NCBI RefSeq assembly: GCF_020889705.1
Contig: NZ_JACMYP010000040.1
Span: forward strand, 1-43,078
From: Bradyrhizobium altum
Lineage (GTDB): Bacteria > Pseudomonadota > Alphaproteobacteria > Rhizobiales > Xanthobacteraceae
Direction: 5' to 3'
DNA length: 43,078 bases
In this document: in pieces, positions 26,001 through 34,318 of the stretch
How the letters are laid out: every line of letters starts with the position of its first letter
Position numbering within the stretch: position 1 is the stretch's first letter
Program-made: the position numbers and the translations under genes
Notes under the pieces: generated by a model
The model's input: the letters and a program-made list of their open reading frames with translations, nothing else
Told to the model about the DNA's origin: nothing
Database searches by the model: none

Positions 26001-27171
26001 CGGCAGCGAAGCGCGTGCACAAGCCGTTTCGAAGTTCCGGCAATTCACCTTGGCAGGTCTGCTGTCGGCCGCATTGACAGACCTGGAGGTACCGGACGCT
26101 AGCAGCCCCTGGACGATAGATCCGGCGCTGACGCTGGCCCGCCGCGCCGAACAGGCCCTGTCCGGCGTAAAGGACGACGACGAGGCGTGGACGCGCGTCC
26201 AGCGGCAGATCGGCGAAGACTTTACCGAACTGCAACGTTCCCTCAGCGCGCTCGGCCATCAGGTGCTTGCCGAACAGAGCGACTGGGGCCTCATCGTAAA
26301 CGTCATCTACCAGAACCGGTCCGAACGCCCGGACCGCCTCGCGACGCGGCTTGCGGCAGAGATCGACCAGCGTACCGAGCTGTTGAACGCCAATGAGCGC
26401 GCTGTGCTGGAAAATCATCTTCAGGCCGAGATCGCCTCCGAAATCCAGCGTCTGCTGCAGACAGCGGAGGCGCAGCGCGATGCGATCAACAAAGAACTGT
26501 ACAGTCGGCCAACATCCACGGGCGTACGCTTTCGTCTATTGTGGCCGCCTCTGTCGGAAGAAGAAGGCGCCCCCGTCGGCCTGGAGGCTGCGCGTAAACG
26601 TCTCCTCAATACCAACGCGGACCTGTGGTCGTCCGAGGACCGTCGGGTTGTCGGCGCGATGTTGCAGCAGCGCATCGCAGCCGAGCGCGAGCTCGCCGAA
26701 GTGGATGGCGGCAGCCTGATCGACCAGCTTTCGCGCGCGCTCGACTATCGACGCTGGCACAGATTCCGCGTCGAGCGCTGGCAAGACGGTCAATGGCGAA
26801 AACTTTCCGGCCCGGCCTCCAGCGGGGAGCGAGCCCTCGGCCTCACCGTGCCATTGTTTGCCGCTGTCGCCAGCTTCTACAGCCAGGGCAGCTACGCGCT
26901 GGCACCGAGGTTGATTTTGCTCGACGAAGCCTTTGCCGGCATTGACGATACCGCACGCGCTCATTGTATGGGCCTCATCCGGGAGTTCGATCTGGATTTC
27001 GTCATTACGAGCGAACGAGAGTGGGCCTGCTACGCTGAACTGCCTGGCGTATCGATCTGCCAGTTGCAGCGGCAGGAGGGCATCGATGCAGTGTTCGTTT
27101 CGCGCTGGACCTGGGACGGAAAGGCAAGAGTACGGGAAGCCGATCCCGACCGCAGGTTTGCGCCGGCATGA
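23008..27171 (+). CDS. jetC: Wadjet type III JetC, SMC-like ATPase (TIGR02680-like)
   Basis: The 1387-residue product is a full SMC/SbcC-like ATPase. Walker A GNNGTGKS lies at residues 54-61, the signature SSGER at about 1271-1275 and Walker B LILLDEAF at about 1302-1309. Long Ala/Glu/Arg-rich coiled coils flank a central hinge-like region (about 620-780) that contains VDFRDAV and GLLDAWVSPDGRL. It matches the TIGR02680 family that always travels with DUF2397, DUF2398 and DUF2399. Its ATPase motor would extrude DNA loops so that JetD can cut small circular DNA. No frame breaks or active-site losses are seen. Confidence 0.9.
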   Translation: MKTMSALLSPPHERPNLPVPAQPRWQPLRLGVVELFHYDSEEFWFRDGHLLLRGNNGTGKSKVLSLTLPFLLDAQVKPSRIEPDGDSGKRMAWNLLMNSHDRRNGYAWIEFGRLADDGTPRYLSLGVGLSAVAARPQVESWFFLIEEAEQAPRINQDLWLMSDQRVVLTRERLRDALHSHGQVFDTATSYRRAVDERLFHLGAKRYDALMDTLIQLRQPQLSRKPDETALSNALTEALPPLAPELLGDVAEALGQLEEDRRQLEEYQALTKAVVQFDQRYRIYAGTQSRRQARALRQAQTEFDSASRARSEAQVRLENASSDEAKAQTAHHETEVALASERARLETLRSSPTMEDANRLELAVKEAEVRGRAAQGAASTLEESTKRSERSAKDTELANQRALAAEHRMTGLRHDGMTHAEAAGIASLHAENPLSTLTTNALVELTQKTFDGASTALQELVTRRREQIALLRQRHADMASIETEHAQRLRTRNDRQDAVETAVHRRELADADVERKGIDLIETWERYFASVKQLQVGSDDCLAALAALGDWVAALDGDNPARLLLQAAQLQTNWRLAQRRATLDGKRQVLEAERETLGDERSCLEAGIDTMPPAPYTRSSDARAARTGAPLWQLVDFRDAVTSPQRAGLEAALEAAGLLDAWVSPDGRLQTRDGGSMLHDTQVLERGPHPTSLANWLQAALPDHSTVSVDVIERVLATIACSDDDLVDSEAWVAPDGRFRLGSLAGAWDKPAAVYIGYAARAAARERRLAEIAERLVSVGHELAALQAETEQLTNDQHETDAEWRLAPADDVLREAHIAGVAAAREAQLARDRLGEADAQYREAEENLRRARERLAADASDLRLPISPAALPAIEAALNNYQDAQIRLTQTIHELRLALADLHRQRAREAELLDDVKRHQEQRDTARIEAEEASSRLVVLREAVGARVEELQQMLSEARAGVDGYETEWKKAGTALQKAGEARAVAHEQSATANVAFERGSEARAQAVSKFRQFTLAGLLSAALTDLEVPDASSPWTIDPALTLARRAEQALSGVKDDDEAWTRVQRQIGEDFTELQRSLSALGHQVLAEQSDWGLIVNVIYQNRSERPDRLATRLAAEIDQRTELLNANERAVLENHLQAEIASEIQRLLQTAEAQRDAINKELYSRPTSTGVRFRLLWPPLSEEEGAPVGLEAARKRLLNTNADLWSSEDRRVVGAMLQQRIAAERELAEVDGGSLIDQLSRALDYRRWHRFRVERWQDGQWRKLSGPASSGERALGLTVPLFAAVASFYSQGSYALAPRLILLDEAFAGIDDTARAHCMGLIREFDLDFVITSEREWACYAELPGVSICQLQRQEGIDAVFVSRWTWDGKARVREADPDRRFAPA

Positions 27172-28427
27172 CCGATGGGACCGAAGAACGTCTTCGACGC
27201 CTGCTCGGCGGCAACCATCTCGCCTCCCTGCGCAAGCGCCTGCGTCGGCGCTTCGAACGCGTGCCGCTGAATGGCGTGGTCGAGAGTTTTCGCATCGGCG
27301 ACTTGACGGCGCCGGAGCACGCTGCGCTGGCTTCGCTGCTGGGTCGTCCGCAGCACTACGCGAGTTCGCTGCGGATCGATGTTCGCCAGGTCGACGCCGC
27401 CTTCCGGAATTCTGGCATCGCCTTCTCGCTGCGCGACGCGCTTGAGCGGCTTGACGGCCCGATTGCCAACCTCGCTAGCGAGCGATTTCAATCGCAAACC
27501 CTTTGGTCGGATGTGATCAGGGGCTGCAATCACCCCGGACTCGTCGGATTGCTCGAGAATCCGGCAGGCTTGGGCCTGCTCAAACGCCTCGCCAAACGAG
27601 AGCCTTCGGCAGCGAGCCAATTATGTCGCCGTGCTGAAGCGGTCCTGCAACGTCTGCCGGCGAACGGCATCACGCGCTCGCAACTGGCTGCCGAGGTGTT
27701 GGGCGATGCCCATGCGCTGGATAGCGGACGGGCAACAGCCACCATCGTGATGGCGGTCTGCCGCCAGGCCATCCCGCGAACCTACGATGACTCTGTGGAG
27801 GAGAGCCCGGACGAGGAGAGACAAGACGGAGAACGGGATCGCGACATCTGGGCGAAGGTAGGGGTTCTCGTCAACGAACTGGCACGCCCTGCCCTCTTTC
27901 TGAATCTCCCCACGAGCGAAACGGAAAGCTACGGAAGGCCGCCGGGAGAGCCGGCGTACGCGTCGCTGCGCGTTTTGCTGCGTTCATCGCCCAGATGGAA
28001 CGTCGCCGGACGCGAAGTATACGTTTGCGAGAATGCAAACCTGCTTTCGATCGCTGCCGACCGCTGGGGTGCCAATTGCGCTCCGATGGTCTGCACCGAT
28101 GGCATGCCGGCCGCCGCGCAGCGATGCCTACTCTCTCAACTCGCGTCCGCCGGCGCGCGACTTCAATATCATGGCGATTTCGACTGGCCGGGACTGCACA
28201 TTGGCAACCACGTCATGCGGGAACACGGCGCGCAACCGTGGCGTTTCCTCGCGGAGGATTACGAGCTTGCCCTCCGGGCGGCCTCAGCCATCCCAGCCCC
28301 CCTCACGGGGAAGGTGGTCGACGCTGCCTGGGATCCGGCGTTGACGAAGGCTATGCGACATCATCGAGTCTCTATCGCCGAAGAAGGCCTGGCGGCCTCA
28401 TTGCTCGTCGACTTGGGCGACTACTAA
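27168..28427 (+). CDS. jetD: Wadjet type III JetD (DUF3323 + DUF2399), Toprim nuclease
   Basis: The 419-residue product has an N-terminal DUF3323-like part and a C-terminal DUF2399 Toprim part. Toprim residues are visible: Glu288 in YVCENANLLSIAADRW and the DxD Asp337/Asp339 in YHGDFDWPGLHIGNHV. In Wadjet, JetD is the nuclease that cuts circular DNA trapped by the SMC motor. It overlaps jetC at ATGA (27168-27171) and ends about 20 bp from where adhesin homology begins on the opposite strand. Confidence 0.88.
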   Translation: MTDGTEERLRRLLGGNHLASLRKRLRRRFERVPLNGVVESFRIGDLTAPEHAALASLLGRPQHYASSLRIDVRQVDAAFRNSGIAFSLRDALERLDGPIANLASERFQSQTLWSDVIRGCNHPGLVGLLENPAGLGLLKRLAKREPSAASQLCRRAEAVLQRLPANGITRSQLAAEVLGDAHALDSGRATATIVMAVCRQAIPRTYDDSVEESPDEERQDGERDRDIWAKVGVLVNELARPALFLNLPTSETESYGRPPGEPAYASLRVLLRSSPRWNVAGREVYVCENANLLSIAADRWGANCAPMVCTDGMPAAAQRCLLSQLASAGARLQYHGDFDWPGLHIGNHVMREHGAQPWRFLAEDYELALRAASAIPAPLTGKVVDAAWDPALTKAMRHHRVSIAEEGLAASLLVDLGDY

Positions 28428-28429
28428 CC

Positions 28430-31400
28430 TCCCAGCGCCAGTGACAGATCCAGAAGACTCCGCAGCTCTCGGGACCGCCAGTTCATTCATTGATGCAACA
28501 AGGTCGGTCAGCGTGCCCGATACGATCGGTGTGACGGGCGTTGCATTGGCGACGCCGCCGGCCTCGATCACGGCGCCGGTCGTGGCCCCGGAAACGATGG
28601 CCGCATCGTTGGTGCCACTGATGTTGGTGGTCACTGGCGGTGGGGTAGCACTCAAGGCGAGGCCACTCGCAACATTCGTGCTGCCCAGAAGGTCAACTTG
28701 TAGGCTGGTCGTTGACGCATCATTGTCACGGTCGACTGCTGTCACGTCGAACAGCAGGTCGGTGCTGGGGATCCTCGTTCCCTCGCTGTAAGTGATGTTG
28801 TTGACGGTAAACGTGGTGTTGCCGGTTACGGCGTGATCGTACGACACCCCGATCTGGTTGTATTCCGACCCAACGAAGAGCGTATCGGTCGAAGTTGCAC
28901 TATCGAAGGTGGAGGTGTTTATCAGCGCGAGATTTGAAGTCTTTTCTACAACGATGCGGGCGTCACCCAATGGCTTTGGGATGTTGATGTTGAAGTCATG
29001 GATCTCGGTGGCACCATTAAAGACCTTGAATACGACGTCTGCGGTGCCGTTTCCTTGCCACTGCGTCAGAATGAAACTGACGTCCGTTTGCTCGGGCCTG
29101 AAGGTCAGAAGCAAGGTCTCGTTCTGATCCATCTGCAGTCCGGTGTCACCGACCGCGATGCCATTGCTCGACGCTTTGATGTCAGCAGGTGCACCGTTGA
29201 AGTCGCCGGTGATGACGAATAGACCGTCCGGAGCGGTGAGTGACAGTTGACCGCCGCCGGATGCTCCGAAATCGGAGCCGGTGACTGTCGTCTGCTGCAA
29301 GAAACCGACGCCCTCGATGTCAAACGTGTAAGTTCCGTCGGGGTTGATCCGCAGTGTAAAGAACGGATCGCTTAGAGTCCCGCCTGTATCGGCGAAGAAC
29401 GCGTTCTAGTTCCACGCCGCCATTCACCGCTTGGGTCGTGTAGTAGAAGGTGTCGTCACCATTCCCGGTCACGTGCACCGACGTGATGCCGCCGCCCAGA
29501 TCCGTTGTCGCGAGATTGTAACCATTCACCGCGCCATCGTGGACGGCTACGAGCATCGCGGCATCGCCATCGGCGCCGAAATTCACATGGTAGGTGCCGT
29601 TGGCGACTTGATTATCCTGGGCGAGAATAGTTGCGGTGTCGAAGCCTCCAATCATCGGACCGTCGTCGGTGATGGTCAGCCCGGCTGCCAAGGTCGAGGG
29701 CCGCCGTCTGGAAGTCTCCGTCCTTGTCGGTGATCGTCGCCGTCAGGTTCACAATCCCGGCGGTCAGCGACACAGCTTCGCCGCCGTCCGGGTTGGTGCC
29801 GAACGGCTGCAGCACCGCCCAGTACTCGGTGAAGGTCACGAGCCCCGTCGTCGGATCAAGCTGGATCGTGAACGCGAGCGTGCCGCCGGCGGTACCCACA
29901 TGACCTTCGATAGTGTTGTCATTCAAAACCAGCACGTCAGCCTCGCCGGTGTGCGAGTCGATCAGACCCGACGCCGCGCCGCTGCCGCCGGCGATCGACA
30001 GCGCATAGCGGATCGTCGAGCCGTCCGCCCCCTGAACCGCGGTGAACGCCGTCGAGAAGTTGCTTGACGTCGTCGCCAGCGTCGCGTCCGGCGCCGAGCC
30101 GGCGATGTGGTCGTCGAGTGCCGTCGCCGTCAGATGCGTCTCGCTCAGCGTCAGCGACGGTGCCGTCGCCAACGCCACGATCGTCGGGCCGTCGTCGGTG
30201 ACGGTCAGCTGGTTGCCGAGATCGCGCCTCACCGTCTGGAAACTGCCGTTCCTGTCAGTGATCGTTGCACTTAGGTTCACAATCCCGGCGGGCAACGACA
30301 CACCTTCCCCGCCGTCCGGGTTGGTGCCGAAAGGTTGCGTCACAGCGCGGTACTCGGTGAAGGTCGCGACCCCGGTCGCCGGGTCAACGTTGATAGTGAA
30401 CGCCAGCGCGCCGTCGATAGTGCCGACATGACCTTCGATGGTGTTGCCGCTCTGGACCAGCACGTCGGCGACGCCGGTATGCGAGTCGATCAGACCCGAC
30501 GCGGCGCCGTTGCCGCCGGTGATCGACAATGCGTAACTGATTGTCGCTCCGTCCACTCCCTGGACCGAGATGAACGCCCGTCGAGAAATCGCCTGACATT
30601 GTCGTCAACGTCACGTCCGGCGCCGAGCCGGCGATGTTGTCGTCAAGCGCCGTCGCCGTCAGATGCGTCTCGCTCAGCGTCAGCGACGGGCTGTTCCCGT
30701 CACGCCAACCATCGGGCCGCGGATGATGATCGTCACCTCCTCTGGTGTGCCGTCGATGCTGGTCACCGTGAATGTGTCGGTCAACGTGTCGCCGACCTTG
30801 AGAGCCTGCACTGCGCTGTTGGCCTCGTCGAGCATGTAAGTCCACACGCCGTCAGTCGTCATGGTGAAGGTGCCGTAGCCGCCGGCGCTTTTCGTCGGCG
30901 AGCTGACTGCCGTGAACGTGTTGGTCGGATCGTCGGGGTCGGTATCAGTGAGCGTGCCGGTCGCGGTCTGCAGGCCGGGCGTGGCGTTGACGGCGGCACC
31001 GGCCTCGATCACCGAACCGGCGGTGGTGCCGGAAATGATGGCGGCGTCCTCGACGCCATTGATGATGATCGTGAAGGTTCGACTTGCCGAGAGCGTGCCG
31101 TCCGAGACCGTAATGACGAAGCTCTCGGTCGTGGGGATCTTGAGCGCATTTATCGCAACGTTGTTCGGGACGAATGTGTAAGCCCCCGACTCGCTATTGA
31201 GATAGAGCGTGCCAAAGGAGCCGGTTTCCGACTCATCATATGCAAGTCCGTTGAGGACCGTGCTGCCGGCGGTCCCTCCGCCGATGCCGAATGTCAGCGT
31301 TCCGACGTTGGAAGTGCTGGCCGTGAACGTCCCGGTCGTCGACTTGAAGGTGTCGAATACTGCCGTATCGGCTTCGATCGGCCCCAGCCCGGCGTTCAGG

Positions 31401-31468
31401 ATCGGCGGTTGAGGCGGCTTAAGCCAATAACCTCCAGCAAAGCTGGAGGTTTGATTGGGAACCGCCAA
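28430..31468 (-). pseudogene. Large VCBS/T1SS-type adhesin, frameshifted and truncated at both ends
   Basis: Read 5' to 3' on the minus strand, at least five frames join into one repeat-rich extracellular protein. They contain an N-terminal VCBS-like domain (TDTDPDDPTNTFTAVSSPT, then TTDGVWTYMLDEANSAV), tandem T1SS-143-type repeats (ATFTEYRAVTQPFGTNPDGG twice), and a cadherin-like tail (VFNGATEIHDFNINIPKP). Frames change near 30690, 30570, 29690 and 29400. The 5' side stops at an IS200/IS605 element and the 3' side stops near 28430 inside a new VCBS repeat. Such proteins are secreted by type I systems and mediate attachment; this copy is dead. Confidence 0.75.
29690..30690 (-). repeat. Two tandem adhesin repeats of about 529 bp
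   Basis: Two T1SS-143-type units lie in tandem inside the adhesin pseudogene. The block CCGTCGCCGTCAGATGCG recurs at 30121 and 30650, a spacing of 529 bp, which is 176 codons plus one base. The odd spacing matches a frame change near 30570. The two units are very similar along their length, both as DNA and as protein (for example GLIDSHTG and NTIEGHVGT in both). Confidence 0.65.
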
Positions 31469-31485
31469 GGCGGTTTTAAGGGATG

Positions 31486-31953
31486 TTAGGACGATTGCTT
31501 GGATTTTGGGGCAGCTGAAATCTTTAGCTCAAACTGATCCAGTTGCTGGTCGGCCATTTCCTGATTCTTGATGTAGGCTCGGATCATTTCCTCATCACGG
31601 CCGACGGTCATGACAAAATATCCGCGTGCCCAGAATTTGTGGCCCAGGAAATTTCGCATCTTCCGTTCGACGTTCTGCGCGATCCAGATCGAACTCTTCC
31701 CCTTCATATACCCGATGATCTGCGCCACCGAATATTTCGGAGGTATCGATATCAGCATGTGGACATGATCCGGCATCAGGTGCCCCTACTCGATCCGGCA
31801 CCCCTTCCGTCGTGCCAGATTGTGAAATACCTGGCCCAGATGCCGCTTGATCTTCCCGAACAGCAGCTTCTTGCGGTACTTCGGCGTAAACACGACGTGG
31901 TGCTTGCACTCCCAAGTCGCGTGATTAAGATGATTGTACTCTGCTTCCATCAT
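31486..31953 (-). pseudogene. tnpA: IS200-type TnpA transposase with an in-frame amber codon
   Basis: The frame encodes 155 codons with the family start (MMEAEYNHLNHATWECKHHV, then VFTPKYRKKLLFG), the HUH catalytic motif PDHVHMLISIPPKYSV and a Tyr in RAYIKNQEMADQQLD as likely nucleophile. A TAG at 31786-31788 (minus strand, after KGCRIE) interrupts it; the family has Glu there (EEGHLMPDH). Both halves remain in the same frame, so this is one nonsense change. The element would be inactive unless the stop is read through or transposase is supplied in trans. Confidence 0.8.
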
Positions 31954-31955
31954 GG

Positions 31956-31990
31956 TCTCCTTGAGGGTTCTTGGCGGTTCCCCAAGGAGA
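31956..31990 (-). promoter_or_regulatory. Leader hairpin sequestering the tnpA ribosome-binding site
   Basis: TCTCCTTG (31956-31963) and CAAGGAGA (31983-31990) form an 8-bp stem with a 19-nt loop. On the minus strand the AAGGAGA nearest tnpA is its Shine-Dalgarno sequence, and it lies inside the stem. This matches the known IS200 strategy of blocking transposase translation by a leader stem-loop. Confidence 0.65.
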
Positions 31991-32135
31991 CTCCATGACT
32001 TCATTCCCGCAGCTGTAGAACTGCCGGTTTTCGCCCCGCCATAGGCGGGGGCTTAGCAGGTTTGGTCAGACTAGACACAGCATGTCGCGCTCCATTCGTC
32101 GTGATAGGGACACTCTACTGGCCTGACTCAGGACC

Positions 32136-32167
32136 GTTCCACCTGAGTGAGGTTCCACCTGAGTGAG
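32136..32167. repeat. Perfect 16-bp tandem duplication
   Basis: GTTCCACCTGAGTGAG occurs twice head to tail (32136-32151 and 32152-32167), just downstream of nodH. It looks like a recent slippage or repair duplication. No function is apparent. Confidence 0.8.
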
Positions 32168-32300
32168 GTGCACTGTCGCTCGCCGCCGCGAAAGTCAGTC
32201 AGAAGTTACCGACCTCAAACAATCTAGCGTAAGGTCCGTCTGCGAAGTGAAGCCGCAACTCATGAAAATTCTGTACCGTCTGGTCCAGCGGTCGCGTTTC
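32168..32300 (-). repeat. nodH 3' end and spacer, duplicated copy at nodC end
   Basis: This segment covers the last codons of nodH and about 30 bp beyond. It aligns in the same orientation with 38378-38510 at the nodC 3' end. Both read ...GTTACC(A/G)AC..TC on the plus strand, followed by several shared blocks up to TGGTCCAGCG. It is an imperfect repeat with one or two single-base gaps. Confidence 0.6.
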
Positions 32301-32939
32301 CTGGCGCTGAAGAATGGCGCGACCAGAAAGCTGAAGCGCTGGAACCCCGAAGAACTCCCAAATCGTTGCCAAGCAAGCGGCGGGTTCGCGAAGAAGACTC
32401 TCGTACTCAATCACAAGCATGTTGGTCAGCGCGAAGGAGTGCGCGACCCGAGCGTGGAAATTGTCGGCAGTCTTGAAGTAGGCCTCGCAGTCGGCGATTG
32501 ACAATCTGACGCACGGCGGCGGAGCCGCGTTGTCAGAGCTGAATTTCAGCCATTGGCGGGTTTGCCTTGCCTGCACCAGCGATCGTAGCGATTCCAATGT
32601 GTTTCTGCGAACCACGAGGATGACCTTCAGGCCTGGCCAACCGGCCAGCTCGGCAAAAAAGCCCGGACGATCGTGAAACTGAGGTTCGTTGATCTTGCAG
32701 CCAACGTGCGTCACCTTGTCCCTCCGCGGGGGATAGCGCAGGTAGGCAAGTTCTAGGAGCTCGCGATCGCTATGTAGCAGGCGATCCTTATCGGGCCACT
32801 TCGTATCATATGGATTGAGCAACTCACCGTTACTGAACACGTTCGGATGCTCGTTTAGCAATGCTTCCAGATAGTGCGTGCCAGTCCTTGGCATCGCAAG
32901 AATTACAAAGGGCTCAGGTGACAGTGCGGGGTACGTCAT
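32199..32939 (-). CDS. nodH: NodH sulfotransferase
   Basis: The 246-residue product matches rhizobial NodH along its length, from AMPRTGTHYLEALLNEHPNV (5'-phosphosulfate loop, residues about 15-24) and VGCKINEPQF to VILVVRRNTLESLRSLVQAR (3'-phosphate-binding region, about 107-124) and the C-terminal RPLDQTVQNFHELRLHF. NodH transfers sulfate from PAPS to the reducing end of the Nod factor and so sets host range. The start at 32939 fits family alignment. It is the last gene of the nod operon, after a broken aldo-keto reductase. PAPS supply genes (nodP, nodQ) are not in the window. Confidence 0.9.
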   Translation of the reverse strand: MTYPALSPEPFVILAMPRTGTHYLEALLNEHPNVFSNGELLNPYDTKWPDKDRLLHSDRELLELAYLRYPPRRDKVTHVGCKINEPQFHDRPGFFAELAGWPGLKVILVVRRNTLESLRSLVQARQTRQWLKFSSDNAAPPPCVRLSIADCEAYFKTADNFHARVAHSFALTNMLVIEYESLLREPAACLATIWEFFGVPALQLSGRAILQRQETRPLDQTVQNFHELRLHFADGPYARLFEVGNF

Positions 32940-33028
32940 TGCATGTGGCTCCAACTAATATTGATCGCGAGGCTTGGGGTGGCGCCCCGCACAAGAATCC
33001 ACGCTGTCATCTCTCCGCCGACTCGTTC

Positions 33029-33135
33029 AATGATGTTGAGAAGCGGCGGGGACTAAATCCGCGCTCATGCAACGCTGCAATCAAGCGGGACAGCACCATG
33101 ACCCGTCTGGTCGCGCAGGCCGGCGTGAGTGTCCG
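33029..33135 (-). pseudogene. nodB 3' remnant upstream of nodH
   Basis: On the minus strand the segment reads THAGLRDQT, then with one frameshift VMVLSRLIAALHERGF. It corresponds to the last 36 or so codons of NodB ([20 protein letters not shown], then HVRGFSI). The DNA aligns with 39760-39880 over about 105 bp in the same orientation. It is too short to work and sits about 90 bp upstream of nodH. It shows that nodH was once joined to a nodB copy. Confidence 0.7.
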
Positions 33136-33230
33136 GTTTCAACCCGCTCGGCTCTTTGTCCTGGTTCTCACAATACGGCTCACGGGACCCGATCGGCGAC
33201 GTGATTTGTACCAGGAGGCCAATACCCGAA

Positions 33231-34283
33231 TCATGGGGACGGCGTTCCATAACGCTGATAGATTGACTGGATTCCATCGAGGACCTCGCGTGACAGGCTG
33301 ACTTCCACACTGGCGATGTTCTGCTTTAGCTGCAGCTCGGAGGTCGCGCCTACGAGGGTGCTTGCAACGAATGGCCGGCTGCTGACGAATGACAACGCGC
33401 CGTGCGCTGGATCAATGTTATATTCCCGAAACAGCGTTGTATATGCGAGGGCCGCATGCTGGGCCCTCTCATTGCTGTAGCGGAAGAATCTCCCTAATAA
33501 GTTCAGCCGCGAACCGCCTGGTCGCTACCCACCCAGGTACTTACCGGTCAGTGTGCCCATCGCGAGCGGCGAATACGCTAGAAGCCCTACCCGTTCGCGC
33601 TGAGCCATCTCGGCGAGGCCGTTCTCGAAGTCGAGGTTAAGCAGATTGTACGGATTCTGAATGCTCATCACGCGGGCTAAACCATGTACTTCTGCGTGAT
33701 GCAGGAAGCGCGCAAGGCCCCAAGGTGTTTCGTTGCAGAGCCCGATGTGACGAACACGACCGCTTCTGACGAGTGCGTCCAACGCCTCCAGCGTCTCCAG
33801 GATCGGGACCGTGTCCTCGTCGAGTTCGTACTGGTAGTCGACTAACTGAAAGACGTTGGTGCTGCGGTCGGGCCAGTGCAGTTGGTAGAGGTCGATATAG
33901 TCCGTGTGGAGCCTTTGCAGGCTGGTGTCCACGGCCTCGAACAGATTGGCGCGTGTGTAGCTGACGCGGCCGTCGCGCACATAGGGCAAGTTTGCCTTGC
34001 CTGCTCGAACAGGGCCGACGGCTTTGGTCGCAAGCACGACGTCTTGCCTGCGCCGGGTCTTGCGTAGCCAACTGCCGATATAGCGCTCCGCAAATCCATG
34101 TGTCTCCGCACGGGGTCGCACAGGGTACATTTCGGCAGTGTCGACCAAGTTTATGCCGGCATCTAGGGCTGCGTCCAGTTGCGCGTGTGCCTCGGCTTCC
34201 TCGTTCTGCTCCCCCCAACTCATAGTGCCCAAGCCGAGTGCGCTCACCTTCAGGCCGCTGCGGCCCAGTTCACGATACTGCAT
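33231..34283 (-). pseudogene. Aldo-keto reductase (Tas-like) with one amber codon
   Basis: The full frame is 350 codons, normal for Tas-like aldo-keto reductases. It opens MQYRELGRSGLKVSALGLGT, has catalytic Asp and Tyr in LVDTAEMYPV, and Lys in VVLATKAVG. Later come DYIDLYQLHWPD and, beyond the stop, FVSSRPFVASTLVGATS and the usual RYGTPSP end. A TAG at 33525-33527 after KYLGG interrupts the frame, though both halves stay in phase. A strong AGAAGGAGA precedes the ATG and the gene follows nodJ by 35 bp, so it belongs to the nod operon. Its role in nodulation is unknown; the truncated 252-residue product would lack part of the cofactor site. Confidence 0.85.
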
Positions 34284-34318
34284 CGCATATCTCCTTCTCG
34301 TAGTGGTCGTGAGTAGCG

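Larger units (their letters stand above)
31420..32060 (-). mobile_element. IS200/IS605-type element with terminal hairpins
   Basis: A single transposase gene is flanked by short hairpins, as in IS200/IS605 elements. On the side downstream of tnpA are CCTCCAGC/GCTGGAGG (about 31431-31448) and AACCGCC/GGCGGTT (about 31459-31475). On the upstream side is GCCCCGCC/GGCGGGGG (about 32034-32052). There are no terminal inverted repeats or target duplications, as expected for single-strand transposition. The exact ends are estimated. It truncates the adhesin gene. Confidence 0.65.

Noticed and set aside
30335..31489. A 384-codon plus-strand frame opposite the adhesin remnant
   Set aside because: Its translation is Arg-rich with no domain, while the minus strand holds VCBS and T1SS-type repeats.
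32940..33230. A separate nod box for nodH
   Set aside because: I looked for the ATC-N9-GAT and ACCAATC blocks upstream of nodH and saw none. The stretch is explained by the nodB remnant.
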